In this document: in pieces, positions 15,972 to 23,946 of the stretch
Position numbering within the stretch: position 1 is the first letter of the stretch
How the letters are laid out: every line of letters begins with the position of its first letter
Assembly (NCBI GenBank): GCA_002343715.1
Contig: DDSA01000013.1
Location: 1 to 26,884, forward strand
DNA: 26,884 bases
Direction: 5' to 3'
From: Phycisphaerales bacterium UBA2402
GTDB lineage: Bacteria; Planctomycetota; Phycisphaerae; Phycisphaerales; UBA1924
Made by a program: the position numbers and the translations under genes
Notes under the pieces: model-generated
The model's database searches: none
What the model was told of the DNA's origin: nothing
The model's input: the letters and a program-made list of their open reading frames with translations, nothing else

Positions 15972-17195
15972 ATGTCCGGTCCCTCGATGCGCCCTTCCCT
16001 CGGCACCAGCCCCGTCGCCACGACCGTTCCCCCCACACCCGGGCTGGTCTCGTTCGTGCTGCCATGCCTGAACGAGGCAGGCACGGTTCGGTTCTGCATC
16101 GAACAGGCCCGAAGCGCCGCGGTGCACGGAGGCTTCCCGTGCGAGATCATCGTGGCCGACAACGGCAGCACGGACGACTCGGACCGCATCGCGGCGAGCG
16201 CGGGGGCCCGAGTGGTTCGCGTCGAGGGTCGAGGCTACGGGAGAGCTCTGCTCGCCGGATTCAAGGCTTCTCGCGGCGAGATCATCGTGATGGGAGATGC
16301 CGACGGGAGTTACGACTTCGCGGACGCTGTGCACCTGGTGGCTCTGGTTCGGAAGGGTGCGGACCTGGCAGTCGGAGATCGGCTCGGCGGGCAGATCGAG
16401 AACGGTGCCATGCCGTGGAAACACCGGCACATCGGAACTCCGGTTCTATCCGGGCTGGGTCGGTTGTTCTTCGGGCATCGTGTGCGGGATGTCAACTGCG
16501 GGCTTCGTGCCTTCTCACGCGACGCGTTCGATCGGATGGGACTTCGATCAGACGGGATGGAACTGGCCAGTGAAATGATCGCCAAAGCGGCGGTGCGCGG
16601 CCTGACCATCCGTGAGGCCGCGATTTCGTACCGGCGTGACCAACGCGAACGCACCCCGCACCTGCGGCCCTGGCGAGATGGATGGCGTCACACGCGCCTC
16701 ATGCTCCTGCTCTGCCCGGTGTGGACGCTGGCACTGCCCGGCGCCATCCCGTTCGCGCTCGGCTCGGCGGTCTTGATGCTTCTTCTCCCCGGGCCGCTGA
16801 AGGCGGGTGGGATCACACTTGATGTTCACACGATGGTCGTCGCGAGCCTGGCCGTCACCACGGGGTACCAGACACTCCTGCTCTCGGTGGCGATGCGTGC
16901 GTACGTGCTGACGGCGGAACTGGGGCCGGCGCCTCAGTCCGTCGCGTTCGCGGCGCGAGGTATCACGCTCGAGCGTGGTTTACTCTTCGGCCTTGCCCTG
17001 CTGGTCACCGGGCTGGGCGTGATCGCGTGGATCACGCTGCGGTGGGCCGGAACAGGGTTCGGCGAACTGAATGCTCCACGAACGCTTCGCCCGACCATCG
17101 CGGGAGCAACGGTCGCCGCGATGGGCGTGCAGACCATGCTGACCGCCTTCATCTGCGGGATGCTCCGGCCATCAGTGCCGTCTACCGATGCGTGA
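15972..17195 (+). CDS. Membrane family-2 glycosyltransferase (polyprenyl-phosphate sugar synthase type)
   Basis: 407 residues. A GT-A domain resembling dolichol-phosphate mannose synthases: VLPCLNEAGTV, ADNGSTDDS (62-70), DAD at 109-111 in MGDADGSYDF. GDRLGGQIENGAMPWKHR and RDVNCGLRAF follow, both characteristic of this branch. The C-terminal third carries four hydrophobic segments. Such enzymes move a sugar from a nucleotide donor to polyprenyl phosphate, supplying lipid-linked sugars to GT-C enzymes outside the membrane. The ATG at 15972 is taken; a TTG directly before it and an ATG at 15987 are alternatives. It overlaps the next gene by 8 bp, so the two are coupled. Confidence 0.9.
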   Translation: MSGPSMRPSLGTSPVATTVPPTPGLVSFVLPCLNEAGTVRFCIEQARSAAVHGGFPCEIIVADNGSTDDSDRIAASAGARVVRVEGRGYGRALLAGFKASRGEIIVMGDADGSYDFADAVHLVALVRKGADLAVGDRLGGQIENGAMPWKHRHIGTPVLSGLGRLFFGHRVRDVNCGLRAFSRDAFDRMGLRSDGMELASEMIAKAAVRGLTIREAAISYRRDQRERTPHLRPWRDGWRHTRLMLLLCPVWTLALPGAIPFALGSAVLMLLLPGPLKAGGITLDVHTMVVASLAVTTGYQTLLLSVAMRAYVLTAELGPAPQSVAFAARGITLERGLLFGLALLVTGLGVIAWITLRWAGTGFGELNAPRTLRPTIAGATVAAMGVQTMLTAFICGMLRPSVPSTDA

Positions 17196-18054
17196 TGAAC
17201 TGTCCATCGTCGTCGTGGGGCACCGGCGGCCCGATGTGTTGGCTCAGACGATCCGAACACTCAGGAGACAACCAGACACAGACGGAGCACGGCTCATCGT
17301 TGTCATCAACGGCGACGGTGCGAACATGACCGGGGATCTGCTCGCCGGGGCGGACACCGTACTTCGTCTCCGTGAGAATACCGGCGTCGATGCGTACAAC
17401 CACGGCATGACGTTCGTGAAGAGCGAGTTCGCGCTCGTGCTCGACGATGACGCGGCTCCTCAGCCGGGGGTCGTTCTCGCTGCGTTGGATGTGTTGCGGA
17501 CGGATCAGACTCTCGGTGCCGCGGCGCTGCACCCGGTCGTTGGCCCGGCTCAGAGGTCGGAGTGGCCGTTTGCCCGAACCGATGATGCGGGTCGGAGAGA
17601 CTGGCCGCTGCTCGGCTGCGGGCACATCGTCCGGACGGCGGCGTGGCGTGCAGTCGGGGGGTATGAAGCGAGGTACTTTCTCTACGGCAACGACACCGAC
17701 CTCGCGCTCAAACTGCTCGGCACCGGGCGGGGTGTCACCTTTGACCCCGCGTGGCGTGTGCTGCACGACACACAGACCGCCTTTGAGCGGCCCGCCCCCT
17801 GGTTCCGCCTCGCGACCCGCAACCGCATCTGGAACGCTCGGCGACACGCCGGCCGACTCTGGCCGCTGGGAGCCCTGTTGGCGTGGGCCGATTCACACCG
17901 CCGTGCTCGATGGAGGGCGCGGGCGCACGCGCTCGCCGTTCGCGGGGCCTGGGAGGGGATTGTCTCGAACCCTCCCCGTTGGATCACGACCTCGGCATCG
18001 GCGGCGGCCTTCCGCACGCTCGTGCATCTCTCAGCGCGCCGACGCAGCGAATAG
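17188..18054 (+). CDS. Family-2 glycosyltransferase
   Basis: 288 residues. GT-A core: LSIVVVGHRRPDVLAQTI, LRENTGVDAYNHGM (61-74), DDD at 86-88 in LVLDDDAAPQPG, and YGNDTDLALKL near 167 with the probable catalytic acidic residues. No membrane segments; a cytoplasmic, rhamnosyl-type transferase is likely. The ATG overlaps the previous gene's stop (ATGCGTGA), indicating translational coupling. Its last 24 bases overlap the end of the convergent membrane protein gene. Confidence 0.88.
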   Translation: MRDELSIVVVGHRRPDVLAQTIRTLRRQPDTDGARLIVVINGDGANMTGDLLAGADTVLRLRENTGVDAYNHGMTFVKSEFALVLDDDAAPQPGVVLAALDVLRTDQTLGAAALHPVVGPAQRSEWPFARTDDAGRRDWPLLGCGHIVRTAAWRAVGGYEARYFLYGNDTDLALKLLGTGRGVTFDPAWRVLHDTQTAFERPAPWFRLATRNRIWNARRHAGRLWPLGALLAWADSHRRARWRARAHALAVRGAWEGIVSNPPRWITTSASAAAFRTLVHLSARRRSE

Positions 18055-19998
18055 CGGTGGGTACGCGGCGTACGCATCGTGCAAGAACTCTTCCGCGGCA
18101 TCGTGCGCCCCGACCGCATGGCAAAAGCGCCCCATCCGGTGGTACGGAATGGGATTCGTCACCTGCCCCAGCCATCCCACGGTGGAGTAAGGTCGTGGGG
18201 GCGGCAGCAGGCGGCGCATGTCGGTTCTCCAGGCCGATCCATCCAGCCGGAGCGCGGGAATGTCGGGTCTCTCACCCGCTCGTACCAACACCGCGGCAAC
18301 GGGGTCGGCATCGACCAGCCTCCATGCATCTCCGGCGATCATCGTCGCGATCAGTTCCGCGTGCGAGATCTCAATGACGCAGGTCATGACACCGTGCGCA
18401 TCGCACCATGACGCGAGCAACGCAGGATCGGCGAGCAGCACGCGGTACTCGTCGATCAAACCATCTACCGCGCGAGAGTCGATGAACGTGCGGTTCCCCC
18501 TCGCCACAAGGAACGATCCCGCGCCGTGCGTGCTGAAGATCCGCCCCGTGAGAGCATGAGCATCGAGAAAATCCGCCGCGGCACGCGGGAAGTGATGTGG
18601 TGTCTCTCCCAACCCGAAACGGAACGAAGCCCCTTGCCTCACCCAGAACCGGTCGGTGATGAGTTGGCGGCACTGGAAGATTGCGAGCGATCCGATCAGG
18701 CATGCCGCGGCAGCGCGCGGCCCAGGCCCCGTGACCACACGGGCCCACGCCCGCCGGCTCGCGACAGCCCACACCCACCCACCAGCAATCCCGTCACACA
18801 CGACCGGAACCGCGGCGATGCAGAAGAGTGGAACATTCCGAACGGCGACCAATGAGAGCGAGAACAGTCCCGCGGCGAACAATACGGGAAACGTGAGCCG
18901 CGGCCTGAGCAGCACCGCCGCGGCGAAGAGCACAACCATCCATTCGTAGTAATATACCGCGAGAAAACGCCGGTCGATGGAAAAGGGAGAGGCCAGTTCC
19001 GTGATCACGGCCTTCTCGCCCACGGTCGCGGTCGGCAGGCGGGATGCGATCCAATCGCCGGCCGATTCTCTCACGCCGGACACGAAGGCCGAGATGACCA
19101 GCGCGAACGCCGCGGCGGCTGCAACTGCACGAATCACCGCACACACCCCCGGGAACGCACGCGCCGCTCGCCGCCCCAACGTCGCGCCCGCGACGAGCAG
19201 CCCGACCCCCCCCGCACCCCACAGCCACACACGGGAATCCACGAGCACCGTGTGCAGTTGGTCGATCGGCACGCGGAGCATGATCCATCCGTATGGGTTC
19301 ACCAGAGTCGCCGCGCCGACACTGAGCAGGACGATCGCGCTCCGTGTGAGGATGCGGGGTTGACATCGACGGATCCGTTCGCCCGACCATGCCGCTCCCA
19401 GCGCCGCCGCCGCCCCACAGACGATGAACAGCCCCACAGCAACAGGACCGAGCAGGGCGTAACTATGCACATTGATCCACGCGATCTGCGCGAGCGGCAG
19501 CACGAGGATCGGCCACCGCCGCCCTCGCTGCAATCGCGACAGAGCGAAGAGGTAGAGCCCGAGCATGGCGTAACTTACCACCTCGGGCCGGACCACGAAT
19601 CGCTGGCTGCACGCCAAGGCCGCGAGCGATACGACTACGGCGAGTCGCACCGGGGAAAGGCGGCGTGCCGACAACGCGGCGAGCACGAACGCCGCCAGAA
19701 CAAGCACCGTCTTGCTGAGTATCAAACCCGCGCTTCCCAGCGCGTTGTACACTCGGTAGACCGCGAGACAATAAAGCCACGAGGACTCGATCCGCGGCAC
19801 GCCTTCTCGGGTCAGGGCGAACGGCTCTGTGCGGATCACACCAATCTGAGCGATCAACTCGCCGGTCTTCCATTGCCACCAGAAGTCCACATCCCAGAGC
19901 GTGGTCAGGGACAGGAACACCAAGAGCGCACCCGCGGCACAGGAGGCGAACCAGCCCGCGGCACGCGACTCTCCGGACCAACTGTGAGAGCGACTCAC
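18031..19998 (-). CDS. Polytopic membrane protein, GT-C glycosyltransferase-like
   Basis: About 655 residues with 11-13 hydrophobic segments, then a soluble tail of about 200 residues. After the first membrane segment comes WDVDFWWQWKTGELI (acidic residues D36 and D38). This resembles the 'D..WW....G' first periplasmic loop of GT-C enzymes and oligosaccharyltransferase-like proteins, which carry acidic catalytic residues there. The tail includes GRIFSTHGAGSFLVARGNRTF and a TPR-like end. Next to a polyprenyl-phosphate sugar synthase, a lipid-sugar-dependent transferase is a sensible guess. The GTG at 19998 is preferred, 1 nt after the upstream stop (TGAcGTG); ATGs at 20046 and 20070 would overlap the upstream gene. 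Confidence 0.7.
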   Translation of the reverse strand: MSRSHSWSGESRAAGWFASCAAGALLVFLSLTTLWDVDFWWQWKTGELIAQIGVIRTEPFALTREGVPRIESSWLYCLAVYRVYNALGSAGLILSKTVLVLAAFVLAALSARRLSPVRLAVVVSLAALACSQRFVVRPEVVSYAMLGLYLFALSRLQRGRRWPILVLPLAQIAWINVHSYALLGPVAVGLFIVCGAAAALGAAWSGERIRRCQPRILTRSAIVLLSVGAATLVNPYGWIMLRVPIDQLHTVLVDSRVWLWGAGGVGLLVAGATLGRRAARAFPGVCAVIRAVAAAAAFALVISAFVSGVRESAGDWIASRLPTATVGEKAVITELASPFSIDRRFLAVYYYEWMVVLFAAAVLLRPRLTFPVLFAAGLFSLSLVAVRNVPLFCIAAVPVVCDGIAGGWVWAVASRRAWARVVTGPGPRAAAACLIGSLAIFQCRQLITDRFWVRQGASFRFGLGETPHHFPRAAADFLDAHALTGRIFSTHGAGSFLVARGNRTFIDSRAVDGLIDEYRVLLADPALLASWCDAHGVMTCVIEISHAELIATMIAGDAWRLVDADPVAAVLVRAGERPDIPALRLDGSAWRTDMRRLLPPPRPYSTVGWLGQVTNPIPYHRMGRFCHAVGAHDAAEEFLHDAYAAYPPLFAASAR

Positions 19999-19999
19999 G

Positions 20000-21349
20000 T
20001 CACTGGCACCCGCCCGACTCCCATGCCGCGAAGAACGATTCGACATCTCCGCCGTCGATGCCGCCGTCAAAGTTCACATCGGCGAAGGGGCGACCGTTCT
20101 CCCATGCGTTGAAAAATGCTTCAATATCGCCGCCATCGACACCACCATCCGCATTGAAATCGGCTGGGCAGTTGGGGATGAAGGCCTTCCACGCCAGCGG
20201 GATGCCGAAGCGATACCCTTCACCCACGATCGTCTGTCCATCGTCGGAGACATCCGTCGCGTTCTCGAGAACCATGCCGCCGAGGTCCACCTGCCAGTAG
20301 TTCTGCAGGAAGTCCTGGATGACCATCAGCCCGAACTCGGGCCGCCACATCAGGGCTTTGCGGTTGTTCTCCGATCCGAAGAACGTGGTGAACGAACGCC
20401 CCACAACCGTCCTGCCGTCATCGGAAACCGCTGAGGCGTATCCCCCCGTGGCATCACCGGGAATCGGCAACAGTTCAAACCCCGTACCACCGGTGAGCGG
20501 GTCGATCCAGACTGCGGGCACAAAGTTAGGCCCCGCCGCGTATACCGCCCCCGCGAGGATGCCGCCGTCACCGTTCGTTCGTCCCGATGAGTTGCCCGCG
20601 TATGTCGAAGGAACGACCATGTTTCCGGCACCGCCCGAAGCAGGATCTGCCCACGAGAAGATATCCCGGAAGTTCGCCGATTGTGAATCGAAAGACCCGA
20701 AGACACGCCGCCCGTCACCCGAGATCGCCGATGTATGTGCGTAGGTATAGAAGCTAAACGAGCCGGGCAACCCGAGCGCGGTCGTATTCACGGGTTGCAG
20801 TGAGTTGGTCGGGACATCCCACACTACGGGGTCGTAGAACCGAATCCGGCTCGATGAAGAATAACCGGCCACACGCCGCCCGTCCCGGCTCACATCCGCC
20901 GCGTAACTCTCGAAAATTTCGTTGCCCGGCAGATCGCCAAGAGGACGCGTCAGGCCGGACACGCGGTCGTGCCGGTAGGCTTCTCGCCTATCAAATCGGG
21001 TGCTCCATCGCGCGCCACCAACGATATATCGCCCATCTTCCGATGCGGCATTCGCCTGCCCTTCCGCCGGCACGTTGCCGGGAAAAGGCGGTATGATGTT
21101 GAGTTCGTTCCCGATCCAGTACACAGACACATACGCGTCGTATTGCGAGGAATAGGCGCGCCCCGCCACGACACTCCCGTCCCCTGAAACACCGAAGGCT
21201 TGAGAGTATCCTCGGTAAAAATAATACGGGTTCGTCGGCACTCCCTCGAGTGGTGTGAACGTTGACGGCTCGGCCATCACCGTGTACGCCCCCGCCAGCG
21301 CGGCACTCCCAGCGGCCATGCCCACTACACGCTTCATCGCTCTACCCAC
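20000..21349 (-). CDS. Secreted HAF-repeat protein with tandem dockerin-like tail
   Basis: About 449 residues. Signal peptide (VVGMAAGSAALAGAYTVMA). The body has about six HAF-type repeats, including FGVSGDGSVVAGRA, AADVSRDGRRVAGYS, TSAISGDGRRVFGSF, ASAVSDDGRTVVGRS and ATDVSDDGQTIVGEG, probably blades of a beta-propeller-like extracellular fold. The C-terminus after Cys-Pro-Ala has two DxNxDGGxDGxDxExFF units, ending Gly-Gly-Cys-Gln. A GTG start at 21349 is chosen because AAGGAAGG lies 5 nt upstream; an ATG at 21337 would keep the same signal peptide. Ligand or partner unknown. Upstream of the GT-C-like gene on the same strand. Confidence 0.85.
   Translation of the reverse strand: MGRAMKRVVGMAAGSAALAGAYTVMAEPSTFTPLEGVPTNPYYFYRGYSQAFGVSGDGSVVAGRAYSSQYDAYVSVYWIGNELNIIPPFPGNVPAEGQANAASEDGRYIVGGARWSTRFDRREAYRHDRVSGLTRPLGDLPGNEIFESYAADVSRDGRRVAGYSSSSRIRFYDPVVWDVPTNSLQPVNTTALGLPGSFSFYTYAHTSAISGDGRRVFGSFDSQSANFRDIFSWADPASGGAGNMVVPSTYAGNSSGRTNGDGGILAGAVYAAGPNFVPAVWIDPLTGGTGFELLPIPGDATGGYASAVSDDGRTVVGRSFTTFFGSENNRKALMWRPEFGLMVIQDFLQNYWQVDLGGMVLENATDVSDDGQTIVGEGYRFGIPLAWKAFIPNCPADFNADGGVDGGDIEAFFNAWENGRPFADVNFDGGIDGGDVESFFAAWESGGCQ
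20018..20161 (-). repeat. Tandem dockerin-like coding repeat (two copies)
   Basis: Units at 20099-20161 and 20018-20080 encode two 21-residue EF-hand-like repeats joined by six residues. The spacing and sequence match the pair at 10399-10542, though the rest of the two proteins is unrelated. Confidence 0.8.
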
Positions 21350-21354
21350 GACAG

Positions 21355-21362
21355 CCTTCCTT
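21355..21362 (-). promoter_or_regulatory. Shine-Dalgarno site of the HAF-repeat gene
   Basis: AAGGAAGG on the minus strand, 5 nt before GTG 21349. It supports that start over the ATG twelve bases further in. Confidence 0.5.
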
Positions 21363-21515
21363 TCACGCGAACACCCAGGATGAAAGCCCCGTCTCTGTCT
21401 GAGCGAAACATAGCATGGTCTGCGACCGCTTTCCACCTTGACAGGGGAGACGACGCAATGGTTCGTCGGTCGTTCGACCTCTTTCCAGAGAGAGAGACGC
21501 TTGGTACCTACGGAG

Positions 21516-21531
21516 TCGTGGATTTCCACGA
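21516..21531. promoter_or_regulatory. Inverted repeat in the divergent HAF/ABC intergenic region
   Basis: TCGTGGA-TT-TCCACGA, perfect 7-bp arms, in the 289-bp region between two divergent genes. It could be an operator for either gene. One or two such repeats are expected by chance in a window this long. Nothing else is evident in this intergenic stretch. Confidence 0.25.
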
Positions 21532-21638
21532 TTTCAACAGATTGCAGGACACCAGAAAATCTAAGAGCGGATCAGCACGTCGATGCCATCCGCGGACTTC
21601 GTCGATTGTAATTGGACTGAGGGTCTGTACCATCCACA

Positions 21639-22448
21639 GTGAGCGAAGTCCTTCCCTGCCCTGATCCTCTTCTGCACCTGCGCGGCATCCGTGTCTCGCT
21701 CGGTGGGCGAGAGATTCTGCGCGGCCTCGACATCGATCTGAACCGCGGCGAAAGCCTGGGGCTGGTCGGGGAATCCGGGTCGGGGAAGTCCACGCTGGCC
21801 CGCGTCGTACTGGGTTTGACGCGCCCCGATGCCGGAGTGGTTCGGTTCGCGGGCACGGACCTGACCCGGGCCGGCACCGCTGATTGGAAAAGGGCCAGGC
21901 GGCAGTTGCAGGTGATCTTCCAGGACCCGGGCGCCTCGCTCAACCCGCGCATGAGTGTGGAAGAGATCATCGCCGAGCCGCTCATCGTGCACCGGGCGTA
22001 CGACGAGGCACGTCCGGGGCTGCCGCGGCGGGAGTGGCTGGCGGCTCGGGTCGCCTCGCTCCTGGCGGACTGCGGGCTGTCGCCGGATTCGGCCACGCGA
22101 TTGCCGGGTCAGTTCTCCGGCGGTCAAAAACAACGCATCGCCATCGCGCGGGCGTTGGCGCTGCGACCGTCGCTCATCATCTGTGATGAGCCGACCAGCG
22201 CCCTGGATGTCTCGATCCAGGCCCAGATCATCAACCTGCTCTCCGAACTGCGCGATTCCCACGGGATCGCCTACCTCTTCATCAGTCACGACCTCGCTGT
22301 CGTATCTCACTTCTGCTCTCGCATCGCCGTGCTGCGCGAGGGCCTCATCATCGAAAACGGCCCGACCGAGGCCCTGCTCGATTCCCCGAAGCATGAATAC
22401 ACGCGGGAACTGCTCGCGGCGGCTGGCCACGGCGGGGGTGGTGCCTGA
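21639..22448 (+). CDS. ABC transporter ATP-binding protein, Opp/Dpp type
   Basis: 269 residues, a single nucleotide-binding domain. Walker A GESGSGKST (44-52), Q-loop VIFQDP, signature FSGGQKQR (159-166), Walker B LIICDEP (179-185), H-loop His217. VIFQDPGASLNPRMSV and DEPTSALDVSIQAQI are typical of the peptide/nickel importer subunits (OppF/DppF). The C-terminal SPKHEYTRELL element is also characteristic of that family. No permease or substrate-binding gene is adjacent, so it must work with partners elsewhere. The GTG at 21639 is the first plausible start. Its TGA overlaps the next ATG by one base. Confidence 0.92.
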   Translation: MSEVLPCPDPLLHLRGIRVSLGGREILRGLDIDLNRGESLGLVGESGSGKSTLARVVLGLTRPDAGVVRFAGTDLTRAGTADWKRARRQLQVIFQDPGASLNPRMSVEEIIAEPLIVHRAYDEARPGLPRREWLAARVASLLADCGLSPDSATRLPGQFSGGQKQRIAIARALALRPSLIICDEPTSALDVSIQAQIINLLSELRDSHGIAYLFISHDLAVVSHFCSRIAVLREGLIIENGPTEALLDSPKHEYTRELLAAAGHGGGGA

Positions 22449-22974
22449 TGATCCGCGAAGCGTGTGAACGGGACCTGCCCGCGATCCTCGACATCACCAA
22501 CATCGAGATCCGCACCGACGCGGCGCATTTCGGGACCGAACCGCTCTTGCTCGACGACCTGAGGTGCGAGATCGAGTCCGCACGCGGCCGATACCCGTGG
22601 GTGGTGTGCGAGACGAACGGCGCGGTCAATGGCTTTGCCAAAGCCGCCCCGAGGAAGCCGCGCGGGGCCTACGCCTGGATGGCGGAGACGGCGTGTACAT
22701 CGCGACGGAGCACCGCGAACGCGGCGTTGGTCGGGCGCTGCACAAGGCGCTCTTTCCACGCCTGCGCGGTGCGAACCTGCGGACGATCGTGACAGGGATC
22801 ACTCTGCCCAACCCCGCGAGCGTGCGACTCCACGAAGTCTTCGGGATGCGTCATGTCGGGACCCTTCGACGGATGGGATTCAAGCTCGGACAATGGCGCG
22901 ATGTGGGCTATTGGCAGGTCCGCTGGGGTGAGCCGGAAGCACCGCCCGATCGCCCCGCCGGGTTTCTGATATAG
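22448..22974 (+). pseudogene. Phosphinothricin-type GNAT acetyltransferase, interrupted by a frameshift
   Basis: The N-terminal half (IREACERDLPAILDITNIEI ... RGAYAWMAET) reads in one frame from ATG 22448. The C-terminal half (VYIATEHRERGVGRALHKAL ... FGMRHVGTLRRMGFKLGQW) reads in another, ending at 22974. Together they give an almost complete PAT-family N-acetyltransferase of about 175 residues; the acetyl-CoA loop RERGVGRA is intact. The shift falls near 22688-22693 and one added base would restore the frame. No homopolymer or slippery site is there. Either a real one-base deletion or an assembly error in a working gene. It overlaps the ABC gene stop by one base and precedes CvpA by 8 bp. 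Confidence 0.82.
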
Positions 22975-22982
22975 TCCGCCGC

Positions 22983-23945
22983 ATGGGCGCATCGCACGAC
23001 ACACCAAACACCACCGCCCGAGCCGCGGTTCGGGGTTTCGTGTGCTCGGCCGCGCTCATCGGGCTCGCGTGTCTTGTGTTCGCATCGCTTCCGGTAAAAA
23101 TAGCCGGTGCGGTCTTCGCGCTCGCCGTGCTGCACGGGGTGTGGCGGGGAGGAGCGCGGCTCGCCGGCACGGTCGCGGGCCTGGTGCTCGCGGCGTTGCT
23201 CGCCGCGCCACTCGGACGCGGGTGCGAAGGAGTCGTCGGCTCCATCGCGGGCACAACGGGGCTGACCAACCGCCTGCTCTCGATGAGTCTGGCCGCGGCG
23301 GCGGTGCTGTGCGTGGTGGGCGGACTCGCGGGGCTGGCAGCACGGAAGCTCTCGCAACGAAAGCCCGAATGGCAATCGTGGGATCGGGTCGCCGGCGGCG
23401 TGCTCGGCGGGATCGAGGGCGTGCTCCTCGCCCTGCTGGCCCTGTGGATTCCGTTGGCCCTCGCGCCGGTGGCGCAGAACAGACTGGAGGCAGATGCACG
23501 CGAGGACCGGCCCGAGTCTGCGCTCGCGGCGTCGTTGATGCGTCTGAACCGGGAGGTTGGCGATTCGGCCCTCGGAGCCCTCGCCCGAGCGACCAACCCA
23601 TTCTCGGAATCCGAACTCCTCGGTCTGGCCGAAGATTTCGCCGCCGTATCCCGTCATCCGCCGGCGATGGAGTATTTTCTCTCGACACCGGTGATGGTCG
23701 CGGTGGCCGAGTTACCAAGCGTGACCCGCGGCATCGAGGCGGTCAAGAACGACCGCAGCCTCGCGCCCTATTTCGAGCGGGGTGAGGCTTCGGTGGGGGC
23801 CATCCGCGCCGTGATGGACAGCCCCACGCTCCTGCGCGTGCTCGACGAGACAAGTATCCTCTCGGACCTCTCGCCCCGCATGAAGGATCTCGTGGCCGCG
23901 GTGCGCGAGGCCAAGGCCCTCATCCCGCCCGAACAACCTGACTGA
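22983..23945 (+). CDS. CvpA-family-like membrane protein
   Basis: 320 residues. Four hydrophobic segments in the first 165 residues. The arrangement VWRGGARLAGTVAGLVLAAL followed by WDRVAGGVLGGIEGVLLALL matches the CvpA (colicin V production) family: an early RGxxR turn and the late 'DR..G...G...G' helix. The C-terminal half (about 165-320) is soluble, helical and unlike standard CvpA, which is about 160-200 residues. CvpA proteins are inner-membrane proteins linked to envelope homeostasis, with an unsettled biochemical role. The next gene begins 1 nt after its stop. TATAGT just before the ATG is also the preceding gene's end. Confidence 0.7.
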   Translation: MGASHDTPNTTARAAVRGFVCSAALIGLACLVFASLPVKIAGAVFALAVLHGVWRGGARLAGTVAGLVLAALLAAPLGRGCEGVVGSIAGTTGLTNRLLSMSLAAAAVLCVVGGLAGLAARKLSQRKPEWQSWDRVAGGVLGGIEGVLLALLALWIPLALAPVAQNRLEADAREDRPESALAASLMRLNREVGDSALGALARATNPFSESELLGLAEDFAAVSRHPPAMEYFLSTPVMVAVAELPSVTRGIEAVKNDRSLAPYFERGEASVGAIRAVMDSPTLLRVLDETSILSDLSPRMKDLVAAVREAKALIPPEQPD

Positions 23946-23946
23946 C

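Noticed and set aside
22970..22975. TATAGT just before the CvpA-like start, as a leaderless promoter
   Set aside because: It is formed by the last codons of the preceding frame (ATA TAG), has no -35 box, and the gene is probably cotranscribed.
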